Positions 30,765 through 39,115 of a stretch of DNA of 41,375 bases are shown here, piece by piece (position 1 is the stretch's first letter; the number at the start of each line of letters is the position of its first letter). The position numbers were made by a program, and so were the translations under genes. The stretch spans positions 1-41,375 of the forward strand of contig CAIYVZ010000047.1 in the NCBI GenBank assembly GCA_903929755.1, written 5' to 3'. Origin of the DNA: an uncultured Acidobacteriia bacterium. GTDB lineage: Bacteria > Acidobacteriota > Terriglobia > Bryobacterales > Bryobacteraceae. A model generated the notes under the pieces. It saw only the letters and a program-made list of their open reading frames with translations. It made no database searches and was not told the DNA's origin.

Positions 30765-33413
30765 GTGCCCTTCTCTGAGCAGCATGCTTTCGCAGCCTGC
30801 AACTTCTTCGAACTCCTGCTGAAGCACAGCGCGGACGAGTGGTACGGGCAGCCGTTCCTGCTTTGCCCGTGGCAGGAAGAAGCGCTCTGTCAGATCTTCG
30901 GCCAGTTGGACGAGGCCGGTAACCGAATCATCGAAATGGTCTACATCGAAACCCCGAAAAAACCTCTGCACGTGGAGACCCCGGTACCAACGTCGTCCGG
31001 CTGGACGACGTTGGGCGAGATCGAAGCGGGAGATATTGTTTTCGATGAGGCAGGACAACCTTCCACAGTCACCGGAGTCAGTCCGGTTTTCTATGACAGA
31101 GAATGTTACCGAGTCCTGTTCTCGGATGGCGAGACGATAGTCGCGGACGCAGATCATCCGTGGCAGACGACCACAAAGAAGCCACACAACAAGACGGCAA
31201 TTCGGTCCACGCGGGAAATAGCGGCAACTATCAAATATCGCGGCACAAGCAATCACGCTGTTCAGCTTGCAGGTGCGCTGTCGCTCCCGGCCGCCGAGTT
31301 GCCGTTAGATCCGTGGTTGTTAGGTTACTGGCTCGGCAATGGGACCAAAGGCAAGAACGTTGTTACGTGCGGCCTGGATGACCTCGAATCCATTGCGCGC
31401 GAGCTTGAAACCTGCGGGCACAGGTATTCCGTGTGGCGCGATTCACGCGCGGCCGCGATTGCTCTTGATCCCGGCGAAGGGGTTAAAGGCAACCCGTCCC
31501 CGTTCATGTCGAAATTGAGGGCGCTCGGGCTTGGCGAAGACAAACGGATCCCGGCGCTCTACCTGCGATCATCCGCGGAACAACGCCGCGCGCTGCTGCA
31601 GGGGTTAATGGACAGCGATGGGGACTGCACGAAAAAAAGGGCCTCCAGATTCTCAACGATGTCGAGGCTGCTCTGCGGCGACGTTTATGAACTGCTTTGC
31701 TCTCTTGGTTACCAGTCGCGCGTAACGACATCGCGTGCGTTGCTGAACGGAAAAGACTACGGCAAAGCGTACCGGATCGCTTTCACCGCTTTTCGGGGCG
31801 ATCCGGTATTCAGGCTCAAACGAAAACGAGAACGCCAGCGCCAGAACAAGAGCCGTCGACCGCGCTCGTCCCGTCGATTCATCGTCTCGGCAGAACCGGT
31901 TGCATCCGTTCCGGTCCGGTGTATCACGGTCGATTCCCCTTCTCATTTATTCCTTGCCGGAAGAGGAATGATTCCCACGCACAACTCCGGCAAGACCGAG
32001 TTTGCCGCCGGCATTGTGCTGTTCGTGCTGCTGACCAGCCACCTGCAGGGTTGCCAGGTATATGGCGCCGCGTCGGCCACGCGCCAGGCGATGAACGTGT
32101 ATCGGGCCGCCTGCAAGATGGTCGAGCAGTCGCCTCTCTTGAAGAAGCGGCTGCGAGTCCTGCGTGGCACGAACCGCATCGTCAAGCGTTCGGACCCCGA
32201 CTCCTTCTATGCGGCGATTGCGGCGGACGGCGATGTGGGGGATGGTGTCAATCCGGCATGTGTGATTGCTGACGAACTGCACCGCTGGAAGACCCGCAAG
32301 CAGATTGAGAACTGGGACGTCCTGTCGAACGGTGGCATCACGCGGCAGCAGACACTGACCATCGCGATCACGACGGCGGGCGTGCAAAACGAATCGCCCC
32401 TTGCGTGGCGGCTGCACGAAAAGACCCGCAAGGCCGAAGAAGGCACCGTTTCCGATCCGAAGTTTTACGGCAGGATCTATGGCGCGGCGCGAGAGGACGA
32501 CCCCGCGGCCCCCGCTACCTGGATCAAGGCCAATCCCAGCCTGAAGCAGAACGGTGGCTTTCTGGACATCGCGAAGATCCGCGACCAGTATGTTTCGCAC
32601 GCCGCGGAAGGCGATCTCACATCGTTCAAACGCTACTTCCTGAATATGTGGGACCAGAAGGAATCCCGCGCCATCGATCTGGTCCTGTGGGATGCATCCC
32701 GAAGCGTCTGGGAGACTGCAGGCCTTTTGCCGAAAGCGCCCGAAGATGTGATCCGGCCCTTGCCGCGTGATCTGCTCAGTCACTTCATCAAACGCCGCTG
32801 CTGGGCCGGGGTCGATCTTTCGATGAGCACCGATCTTTCCGCAGTGGCTTTCGTGTTCCCTTGCGATGACGGCGGCTACGACATTCTGCCCTTCTTCTGG
32901 ACGCCCGCCGCGAAGGTAAGGCAGCGCCAACTCCGCGATGGCATGCCGTACCAGCAGTGGGCGGAAGAAGGATTTATCGAACTCTCGCCGGGCAGCGTGA
33001 TCGATTACCGCGACGTCAGGGCGCGCATCGAATGGGGCGTCCAGATGTTCGATATCCAGGAAATTTGCTTCGATCCGTGGAACTCGCGCGAGATGTCGGT
33101 GCCGATGGTCGAAGAGGGATTTCCGTGCATAGAAGTTCGCCAGGGATTTCAGACGCTGTCCGAGCCTTCGAAGAAGCTACTGGAGCTGGTGGCGTCGGCC
33201 CGTCTCTATCACGGCGGCCATCCGGTACTGCGCTGGAATGCCAGTTGCCTGAACGCCAAATGGGCCAACGACAACCTGATGTTCTCGAAGCCCGACCGGG
33301 AAAAGAACTCTTCCCGCATTGATGGAATCTCGGCTGCCGTGAACGCGCTGCACCGCGCTCTCGTGATGGAGACCAAGACGATCACGTATACCGGTCTCCG
33401 GAGCGTCGGCTAG
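30765..33413 (+). CDS. Large terminase subunit containing an intein
   Basis: An 882-codon reading frame encoding a 541-residue large terminase interrupted by a 341-residue intein. The terminase packages phage DNA: it pumps DNA into the prohead and cuts it. The N-terminal extein starts FSEQHAFAACNFFELLL and includes FLLCPWQ (adenine/Q motif). Walker A would be PKKSGKT only after splicing. Walker B is VIADELH near residue 500 of the precursor. The nuclease domain has GVDLSMSTDL near residue 680 and a final RIDGISA near 852. The GTG at 30765 opens the frame; no clear ribosome site precedes it. An ATG at 30763 is in the wrong frame. The portal gene starts on the next base after the stop. Confidence 0.94.
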   Translation: MPFSEQHAFAACNFFELLLKHSADEWYGQPFLLCPWQEEALCQIFGQLDEAGNRIIEMVYIETPKKPLHVETPVPTSSGWTTLGEIEAGDIVFDEAGQPSTVTGVSPVFYDRECYRVLFSDGETIVADADHPWQTTTKKPHNKTAIRSTREIAATIKYRGTSNHAVQLAGALSLPAAELPLDPWLLGYWLGNGTKGKNVVTCGLDDLESIARELETCGHRYSVWRDSRAAAIALDPGEGVKGNPSPFMSKLRALGLGEDKRIPALYLRSSAEQRRALLQGLMDSDGDCTKKRASRFSTMSRLLCGDVYELLCSLGYQSRVTTSRALLNGKDYGKAYRIAFTAFRGDPVFRLKRKRERQRQNKSRRPRSSRRFIVSAEPVASVPVRCITVDSPSHLFLAGRGMIPTHNSGKTEFAAGIVLFVLLTSHLQGCQVYGAASATRQAMNVYRAACKMVEQSPLLKKRLRVLRGTNRIVKRSDPDSFYAAIAADGDVGDGVNPACVIADELHRWKTRKQIENWDVLSNGGITRQQTLTIAITTAGVQNESPLAWRLHEKTRKAEEGTVSDPKFYGRIYGAAREDDPAAPATWIKANPSLKQNGGFLDIAKIRDQYVSHAAEGDLTSFKRYFLNMWDQKESRAIDLVLWDASRSVWETAGLLPKAPEDVIRPLPRDLLSHFIKRRCWAGVDLSMSTDLSAVAFVFPCDDGGYDILPFFWTPAAKVRQRQLRDGMPYQQWAEEGFIELSPGSVIDYRDVRARIEWGVQMFDIQEICFDPWNSREMSVPMVEEGFPCIEVRQGFQTLSEPSKKLLELVASARLYHGGHPVLRWNASCLNAKWANDNLMFSKPDREKNSSRIDGISAAVNALHRALVMETKTITYTGLRSVG
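30963..31985 (+). other. Class 3 intein with LAGLIDADG endonuclease
   Basis: A 341-residue in-frame insertion between ETPKK and SGKTEF of the large terminase, exactly in the P-loop. It begins with Pro instead of the usual Cys/Ser, has block A as GWTTLGEIEAGDIVF, the block B tryptophan at intein residue 67 (ADADHPWQT), the block F cysteine at residue 320 (VRCITVDSP) and the Thr in PTHN at residues 338-341, with Ser as first C-extein residue. This W-C-T set without an N-terminal nucleophile defines class 3 inteins. A LAGLIDADG endonuclease domain sits inside: LLGYWLGNGT (first motif, Asn where Asp/Glu is expected) and GLMDSDG (second motif, Asp intact). Splicing is inferred. Confidence 0.9.
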
Positions 33414-34778
33414 ATGTTTCCCGAAATCACGTCGCGCCTCAAAGGGATGCTGGACGGATTCAACTCGAAGCCGATCGCGCTCGACCTCAAGGCGGCGGGC
33501 GGCTTCAGCTTCGATGCCGTCAACGTGGGCTGGTATGCCCGCAATGGATATCCGGGAATTTATTCGATCATGTCCGGCGGCATGCCCGCGTGGTCCGGCG
33601 AAGTCGTCAGCCTTGAGACCGCGCTGAACCATTCCGTGGTGTGGGCCTGCACTCGTCTTATCAGCGAATCGACAGGCTTCATTCCGCTGGTGATGTTGCA
33701 GCAGAAGGACGGGGTCAAGAGTCCCGCGATTGACCATCCGATGTTCACCGCCATGCGCAATGCGCCCAGCGAAGAAATGACGGCGATGACGTTTCGCGAG
33801 ACGCTGACCAGCCACTGCCTGCTGCAGGGAAACGCCTATGCCCAGATCCTTCGTCGCAGTGGCACCGGTAAAGCTATTGAGCTGCACCCTCTGCTACCGT
33901 CGCAGGTCCGTCCCGACCGCGAACGTGGCGGGCAACATCGCCTGATCTACCTCGTAAAGGATGGCAACAGCCCTGAGAAGACGTTCACGGTCGAGCGAAA
34001 CAAGCCTCACGACCTGCTGCACATTCGCGGAATCGGCGCGACCGGGATCTCGGGCTTCTCCGTCATCACCATGGCCAGGCAATCGATCGGCACAGCCATT
34101 GCGGCCGAGCGGAACGTCGGGCGGTTCTTCGCCAACGGCGGGCGCGTCCCCTATCTGCTCGAACACGCCCAGAAGTTCAAGAACGACGCCGACTTCGACA
34201 AGTTCCGGGACGATTGGGAGAAGACCTACCAGCAGGCGCACAAGGCTCCGATCCTCGAGAACGGTCTGACCTACAAGCAGATCGGGCTGAGCATGCAGGA
34301 TTCGCAGATGCTCGAAACGCGACTGTTCGACATCCACGAGATCTGCCGCTGGTTCCTGGTCTCACCGCACCTGGTCGGCGATCTCTCCCGCGCGACGTTT
34401 TCGAATATCGAGCAGCTGGCGCTCGAGTTCGTGAAGATGACGCTCAGCGCATGGATCACGCGCTGGGAGCAGGAACTCTGGCGTTGCGTCCTGACGCCGG
34501 CGGAGAAGACGCAGGGTTACTTCTTCAAACACAATCTGAACGCGCTGCTGCGCGGCGACTTCCAAAGCCGCATGGCGGGCTACGCCACGATGCTGCAGAA
34601 CGGCGTCGCCAGCGTAGACGAAATCCGCGATCTCGAAGACTGGAACATGCTGCCGGATGGCATCGGCGCGGACTATCACATCCAGCTCAACATGCAACCG
34701 CTGCCCGCCAATCAGGCCCCCGGTGCCACGCAGGGCGCTGGCCTTGTGCGGCTCGGCAGCAAACCGAAATCGGACTGA
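33414..34778 (+). CDS. Phage portal protein, HK97 family
   Basis: A 454-residue portal protein, the dodecameric ring through which DNA enters the capsid. Family features are SLETALNHSVVWACTRLISES near the N-terminus, LLQGNAYAQILR, LHIRGIGATGISGFSVITMAR and a C-terminal SNIEQLALEFVKMTLSAWITRWEQEL followed by KHNLNALLRGDFQSR. It starts on the base after the terminase stop and precedes the prohead protease by 16 nt, in the normal HK97 order. Confidence 0.94.
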   Translation: MFPEITSRLKGMLDGFNSKPIALDLKAAGGFSFDAVNVGWYARNGYPGIYSIMSGGMPAWSGEVVSLETALNHSVVWACTRLISESTGFIPLVMLQQKDGVKSPAIDHPMFTAMRNAPSEEMTAMTFRETLTSHCLLQGNAYAQILRRSGTGKAIELHPLLPSQVRPDRERGGQHRLIYLVKDGNSPEKTFTVERNKPHDLLHIRGIGATGISGFSVITMARQSIGTAIAAERNVGRFFANGGRVPYLLEHAQKFKNDADFDKFRDDWEKTYQQAHKAPILENGLTYKQIGLSMQDSQMLETRLFDIHEICRWFLVSPHLVGDLSRATFSNIEQLALEFVKMTLSAWITRWEQELWRCVLTPAEKTQGYFFKHNLNALLRGDFQSRMAGYATMLQNGVASVDEIRDLEDWNMLPDGIGADYHIQLNMQPLPANQAPGATQGAGLVRLGSKPKSD

Positions 34779-34794
34779 CAAAGGATCATCCCCC

Positions 34795-35724
34795 ATGGCA
34801 ATCAAGCGCAAGAACAATCTCCGCATGGAGATCAAAGAAATCTCCGCCGATGGCTCGTTCACCGGGATGCTTAGCGTTTATAACGTGATCGATCTCGGCA
34901 AAGATCTGGTCGAACCGGGCGCCTTCACAAAGACCATCAAAGATCACGGCAATGAGGTGCCGATGCTCTGGCAGCACAAACCTGACGTGCCGATCGGCAC
35001 CCTCACGCTCGAAGACGGTCCCGACGCGCTTTATGTCAAGGGGCAGCTTCTCATGGAGTTGCCCGAGGCGAAGAAGGCGTACCTGCTCATCAAAGCCCGG
35101 ATCGTCAGAGGCCTGTCCATTGGCTTCGACACCGTCAAAGAGGTGCTGGACGGCGGCATCCGCCGCCTGAAAGAGCTTCGCCTGTACGAGGGCAGCATCG
35201 TAACGTTTCCGATGAACGAAGCGGCGCAGATCACCAGCGTCAAACATCTCGCCGAGCGGAAAGAAGACTTCACGACCGAGCTTGCCGAGCTTCAGCTTCA
35301 GGACGCGGGTTATCAGATGTGGTGCGCGCTCCGCAATGCGCTCTGCTCGATTCCGTGGAGCGGACTTTCCCGCGAGGAGAAACTCGCCGCCGCGGCTGCC
35401 ACCCTTGAGCAATTTGCGGCCGCGTGGATGGATTACCTGCCCGCGTATCTCGACTGGCTCACCGAGGAGTACGGCGACATGGAGACCGCGAGCCGGAAGC
35501 GTCTCGAAGCGAAGGCCCTCCAGTTGAAGGAAGGCCGGCGGATCAGCACAGCCACGAAAAGCCAGATTACCCAGGCGCACGAACACGTGAAGAGCGCCTC
35601 CGATCTCCTGATTGCACTCTTGGACGGGGAAGCCGACGACGTTGAAGACGACGACGTCACTTCCAAGTCGAAAGCCGCAGCAAGTAGCCTCCTTGACTCA
35701 ATCAAGGCGATGATCCCCGCGTAA
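34795..35724 (+). CDS. HK97-type prohead protease
   Basis: A 309-residue serine protease that matures the capsid by cleaving the scaffold-like arm of the major capsid protein. The catalytic His lies in LWQHKPDVPIG and the Ser in RGLSIGFDT; YVKGQLLME and LYEGSIVTFPMNEAAQI are family signatures. About 170 residues with a helical C-terminal half follow the protease domain, probably a scaffolding or assembly extension. The ATG at 34795 is used; a longer frame from 34657 overlaps the portal gene and is a shadow. Confidence 0.93.
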   Translation: MAIKRKNNLRMEIKEISADGSFTGMLSVYNVIDLGKDLVEPGAFTKTIKDHGNEVPMLWQHKPDVPIGTLTLEDGPDALYVKGQLLMELPEAKKAYLLIKARIVRGLSIGFDTVKEVLDGGIRRLKELRLYEGSIVTFPMNEAAQITSVKHLAERKEDFTTELAELQLQDAGYQMWCALRNALCSIPWSGLSREEKLAAAAATLEQFAAAWMDYLPAYLDWLTEEYGDMETASRKRLEAKALQLKEGRRISTATKSQITQAHEHVKSASDLLIALLDGEADDVEDDDVTSKSKAAASSLLDSIKAMIPA

Positions 35725-35750
35725 GGGGAAATCAAACCTAAGGAATCAAA

Positions 35751-36935
35751 ATGAAACCCCTTGAACAGCAACTCGCAGAGCTGAAAGAACAGCTCGCCGG
35801 CCACTTCGACAATGCTGCCAAAGAACAGAAGTCCCTTGGCGCCGTGCTCGAAAAGACTCAAACCAAAATCACCGCTCTGCAGGCGCAGGCTGATGCCATC
35901 GATGTCAAACTGGCCGAGCGCAAGGCCGCCGAGGTTCCACAGCCCGGCGTGCTCGAAGTTCTGCAGGCCAACGACAGCGTGAACCGTCTGATGAAGGATC
36001 GCGGCGGCCGCGCTGTGGTCACGCTCGAAGGCAAACACGTCCGGGAACTGATGGGGCGAAAGACCACCATCACGTCGAGTGCAGTTGGCGTTGCCACGAC
36101 CGGCGTCCTGCAGATCGACCGCATCGCCGGGATCACGGCCGAAGCCCGTCAGGTGCTGACGGTTCGTGATCTCTTGTATGCGCGCCCCACCACGATGCAG
36201 GTGGTCGATTTCGTCAAGGTGAATGCGCCCATGGCCATCGCCTCGCCGCAGGTCGAAGCCAGCGCCAAGGCGGAGAACGCCGTGACGTTCACTTCGGTCT
36301 CCGAGAAGGTCCGCACCATCGCGACGTGGATTCCGGCGTCGAAGCAGATCCTCGACGACTTCACCGAGCTGATGGGCTTCATCAATTCCACGCTGCCCTA
36401 CTATGTGAACCTGGCCGAGGAGATCCAGCTTCTCTCGGGCGACAACACCGGCGAGAATCTGCACGGCCTGATCACGCAGGCGGCGGCTTTCAACACCGGG
36501 CTTCTGTCGGCGTCGAAGGGCTGGAACAAGATCGACATTGTTGGCCGTGCTGTCCAGCAGATCACCGGAGCGAAGGAACTCGATCCGACGTTCATCGTTC
36601 TGCATCCGAACGACTGGTGGGAGATGCGCCTGACCAAGGACGGCTTCGGGCGTTACATCCTGGGAGATCCACAGACCAATGCGCGCCCGTCGCTTTTCGG
36701 ACTCGATGTGGTTTACACCACCAGCATCGCGAACGGCACTTTCCTGATCGGCTCCGGAAACCCGGTTGCTTCCGAGATTCGCGACCGCATGGAAATGCAG
36801 ATCGAGTTCTCGACCGAGCACCAGGACTTCTTCACCAAAAACCTTGTTGCGGTCCGCGGTGAGAAGCGCGTCGTGCTGGTGGTGAAGAGGCCGAACAGCT
36901 ACATCACCGGTTCCTTCACGACCAGCCCTGCGTAG
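35751..36935 (+). CDS. Major capsid protein, HK97 family
   Basis: A 394-residue HK97-fold capsid protein. A coiled-coil delta domain fills residues 1-65. A probable cleavage region follows near residues 95-110 (LEGKHVRELMGRKTT). The fold signatures are YARPTTMQVVDFVKV, TSVSEKVRTIATWIPASKQILDD, EEIQLLSGDNTGENLHGL, WWEMRLTKDGFGRYILG and the C-terminal VVLVVKRPNSYITG. It follows the protease with a 26-nt gap and is expected to be highly expressed. Confidence 0.94.
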   Translation: MKPLEQQLAELKEQLAGHFDNAAKEQKSLGAVLEKTQTKITALQAQADAIDVKLAERKAAEVPQPGVLEVLQANDSVNRLMKDRGGRAVVTLEGKHVRELMGRKTTITSSAVGVATTGVLQIDRIAGITAEARQVLTVRDLLYARPTTMQVVDFVKVNAPMAIASPQVEASAKAENAVTFTSVSEKVRTIATWIPASKQILDDFTELMGFINSTLPYYVNLAEEIQLLSGDNTGENLHGLITQAAAFNTGLLSASKGWNKIDIVGRAVQQITGAKELDPTFIVLHPNDWWEMRLTKDGFGRYILGDPQTNARPSLFGLDVVYTTSIANGTFLIGSGNPVASEIRDRMEMQIEFSTEHQDFFTKNLVAVRGEKRVVLVVKRPNSYITGSFTTSPA

Positions 36936-36947
36936 GAGATTTCAAAC

Positions 36948-37316
36948 ATGCGAGTGATAGCGAACAGGCAACTGACTGGCCACTACGGCATGGTGACCGC
37001 GGGGCAGGAATTTGAAGCTGAAGACGATGTGGCTCGGCAGTTGCTGCGCGCGGGTCTGGTGAAGGCACCGGACCCGCCGGCAATGGTTTATGAGACGAAG
37101 GTAATCGTGCCCGAAGTCCCGGAGGCGGCTGCGCGGGATGTCTTTTGTGACCTGTCTCTGCCTGACGCGGAACCGGCCGTTCTGGCTCCCGAAGGCGATC
37201 AGGAGCTTTCAATGCCAGACCTACCTGCGCAGCGAACTGATGATCCTCGCGGACGGTCAGGACGTAAGGCATCTGGTTCCGGAGGACGATCCGCGAATCA
37301 GACTGATCCACCTTGA
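36948..37316 (+). CDS. Small head-region protein overlapping a glycosyltransferase
   Basis: A 122-residue protein, 12 nt behind the capsid gene. The first 60 residues (RVIANRQLTGHYGMVTAGQEFEAEDDVARQLLRAGLVKA) look like a small head-stabilising or neck protein. The second half is acidic then Gly/Arg/Ser-rich, and its final 179 bases also encode the N-terminus of a glycosyltransferase in the +1 frame. Both frames look protein-like. If a frameshift occurs in this overlap, the two genes could also give a fusion. Function is not recognised. Confidence 0.6.
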   Translation: MRVIANRQLTGHYGMVTAGQEFEAEDDVARQLLRAGLVKAPDPPAMVYETKVIVPEVPEAAARDVFCDLSLPDAEPAVLAPEGDQELSMPDLPAQRTDDPRGRSGRKASGSGGRSANQTDPP

Positions 37317-37743
37317 CGGTTGGCCTGAGATCGGCGCGAAACGAAATTACGGTTGCGAGCGAGCGGCGGGCGAGATCATCGCCCATTTCGACGATGACGA
37401 CCATTCCGCTCTAGGCCGGCTCGCCGATCAGGTTGAACGTCTTCTCGAAACCGGGAAGGCCGTCACCGGATTTCACTCGATGCGCTTCACTGATGGCGTC
37501 CGCTGGTGGAAGTACGAAGGCACGCGGAACTACGCGCTCGGCACGTCGCTGTGCTACCGCCGGGACTGGTGGAGCGCTCATCGTTTCCCGGTTGTCCAGG
37601 TGGGCGAGGACAACCAATTCGTCGCCGCGGCCCACGCCGCGGGCGAACTCATCACGGCAGACGCTGGCGATCTGATGTACGCAACAAATCACTCCGGGAA
37701 TACGAGCCCCCGGAAGCTGGGCGATAACTGGAAACCGATTTGA
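37138..37743 (+). CDS. Glycosyltransferase family 2 protein
   Basis: A 201-residue GT2-type (GT-A fold) enzyme that would transfer a sugar from a nucleotide-sugar. The N-terminus VTCLCLTRNRPFWLPKAIRS is the family opening, ILADG follows, and the metal-binding FDDDDHS near residue 85 is the D-x-D motif. GVRWWKYEGTR and LCYRRDWW mark the acceptor side. It is shorter than full GT2 enzymes (about 220-300 aa) but seems complete. Its start overlaps the previous gene by 179 nt with GGAGG 12 nt upstream. Placed among head genes, it may glycosylate capsid or tail proteins. Confidence 0.82.
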   Translation: MSFVTCLCLTRNRPFWLPKAIRSFQCQTYLRSELMILADGQDVRHLVPEDDPRIRLIHLDGWPEIGAKRNYGCERAAGEIIAHFDDDDHSALGRLADQVERLLETGKAVTGFHSMRFTDGVRWWKYEGTRNYALGTSLCYRRDWWSAHRFPVVQVGEDNQFVAAAHAAGELITADAGDLMYATNHSGNTSPRKLGDNWKPI

Positions 37744-37805
37744 ATGCTCCCCACGCCTGAAGGCGGGCGGCTTCACGGAGATCAATGGAAATCGAAAGGA
37801 CAAAA

Positions 37806-38429
37806 ATGAAGAGACTTCTAATCGGGTTCGCCTTCCTGCTGTCGCTGGCCCTGGCGCAGCGACCGCCGACCGGTGGCCAGATCGTCGGGGTGTCAGGCAA
37901 CGGGAATACTTCCGTCACCAGCACGGGCGCGCAGACGCCAGGAGCCTGCGTTGTTATCGACGCGAACGGTAACCATGTCGCCGGGCTGTGCAACGCTGTA
38001 AGAAATCACCAGAGCCAACTCCCCGGCGTGTTGGCGAACGGGACCGATCAAACCCTTTTCACGTACAGCGTCCCGGCGGGCACGATGGGCGCGGCCGGGT
38101 GCATTCACGCCGAGTTTGCATTCCGGCAATCGGCTGGCGGCGGAACTCCTAAGTTCTGGTTTGGATCGACCGCTGTCACTATTTACCCTGGCAGCGGCGA
38201 CACAAGCGTCTGGGTCACGAGCGTTCGCGTTTGCAATAACACGGGTGCGACGGGAGCGCAGCAGATCGTCGCAAACGTGATCGCCTACGCCGGGGCCAAT
38301 TTCGTTTCATGGAGCGGCGGCGTGTTCAACACTTCAGCGCAGGATACAACCGCCGCAGTGGTCATGAAACTGACTGGCACGGGCGGAACTTCGAACACAT
38401 TTACTCCGGTCGATTGGACGATATGGTGA
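37806..38429 (+). CDS. Signal-peptide protein between two glycosyltransferases
   Basis: A 207-residue protein with an N-terminal signal peptide (KRLLIGFAFLLSLALAQ) and a Gly/Thr/Ser/Asn-rich beta-type body (IVGVSGNGNTSVTSTGA, VFNTSAQDTTAAVV) that ends in FTPVDWTIW. Such bodies resemble phage fibre or decoration jelly rolls. A secretion signal is unusual for a virion component, so it may instead be a prophage-encoded surface or exclusion protein. The ATG at 37806 has AAGGA 5 nt upstream; a longer frame from 37785 is rejected. It overlaps the second glycosyltransferase by 7 nt. Confidence 0.66.
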   Translation: MKRLLIGFAFLLSLALAQRPPTGGQIVGVSGNGNTSVTSTGAQTPGACVVIDANGNHVAGLCNAVRNHQSQLPGVLANGTDQTLFTYSVPAGTMGAAGCIHAEFAFRQSAGGGTPKFWFGSTAVTIYPGSGDTSVWVTSVRVCNNTGATGAQQIVANVIAYAGANFVSWSGGVFNTSAQDTTAAVVMKLTGTGGTSNTFTPVDWTIW

Positions 38430-39115
38430 GCGGGTCACTTTCCGTAATCATCCCGAGCAGAACGGCGGCGAACCTGATCCCGTGCGTCGAGGCCGTGCGC
38501 AGGCACGAGCCGGAGGCGCGAATCGTCATCGTGGACGACAGTCCGGATCTGTCGCTTGCCACTCGCCCGGATTGGATGCCAGCGGTCACGGTCGCGGGGG
38601 TGATGCCCTTCATCTACGCGCGAAACTGCAACCTCGGAATTCGGGCAACTGGCTCGGACGACGTGATCCTGCTGAACGACGATGCCCTGCTTGAAAGCGC
38701 GGGCGGATTCACGGCGATGCAGCGCGCCGGGGAACTTCACCCGGAGTACGGCGTTATCGGCGCGGTGACGAATGTCACGGGCCAGCCGCTCCAGCGACCG
38801 CATGGGATCGGGCTGCGGGAGGTTCCGCACATCGCTTTCGTGTGCGTGCTGATTCCTCGCCGCACGATTGATCGGATCGGCCTTCTGGACGAAAGGTACT
38901 GCCTGGATTACGGCGTGGAAGACCTCGACTACTGCGAAGCCACCCGGCGCGCCGGACTCAAGGTCGGCGTTTTCGATAACTGCTACTTGGACCACGGCAG
39001 CCTGACCAGTTCGTTCCGCGGCGATCCCCGCGCCCCGCGGAGCTTCGCAAGGAACAAGGCGCTCTTCGACGCCAAGTGGGAGGCCGCGGAATGTTCCCAC
39101 CGTTCGGCGGAATAG
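38423..39115 (+). CDS. Glycosyltransferase family 2 protein, second copy
   Basis: A 230-residue GT2-type enzyme. It opens with LSVIIPSRTAANLIPCVEAV, carries IVIVDDSPD, the D-x-D-like ILLNDDALLE near residue 92, a binding segment FVCVLIPRRTIDRIGLLDERY and the acceptor-side motif GVEDLDYCEATRRAGLKV. Not a copy of the first enzyme: length and motifs differ. It begins in the end of the signal-peptide gene (ATG at 38423, or GTG three bases later) and overlaps the connector gene by 25 nt. Confidence 0.82.
   Translation: MVSGSLSVIIPSRTAANLIPCVEAVRRHEPEARIVIVDDSPDLSLATRPDWMPAVTVAGVMPFIYARNCNLGIRATGSDDVILLNDDALLESAGGFTAMQRAGELHPEYGVIGAVTNVTGQPLQRPHGIGLREVPHIAFVCVLIPRRTIDRIGLLDERYCLDYGVEDLDYCEATRRAGLKVGVFDNCYLDHGSLTSSFRGDPRAPRSFARNKALFDAKWEAAECSHRSAE

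Noticed and set aside
30763-30900. ATG at 30763 as start of the large terminase
   Set aside because: It is in a different frame from the terminase; the GTG at 30765 opens the correct frame.
35433-36821. A 462-codon open frame on the minus strand across the protease and capsid genes
   Set aside because: It lies entirely over two well-supported plus-strand genes, has no recognisable motif, and is the kind of long antisense frame that GC-rich codon use creates.
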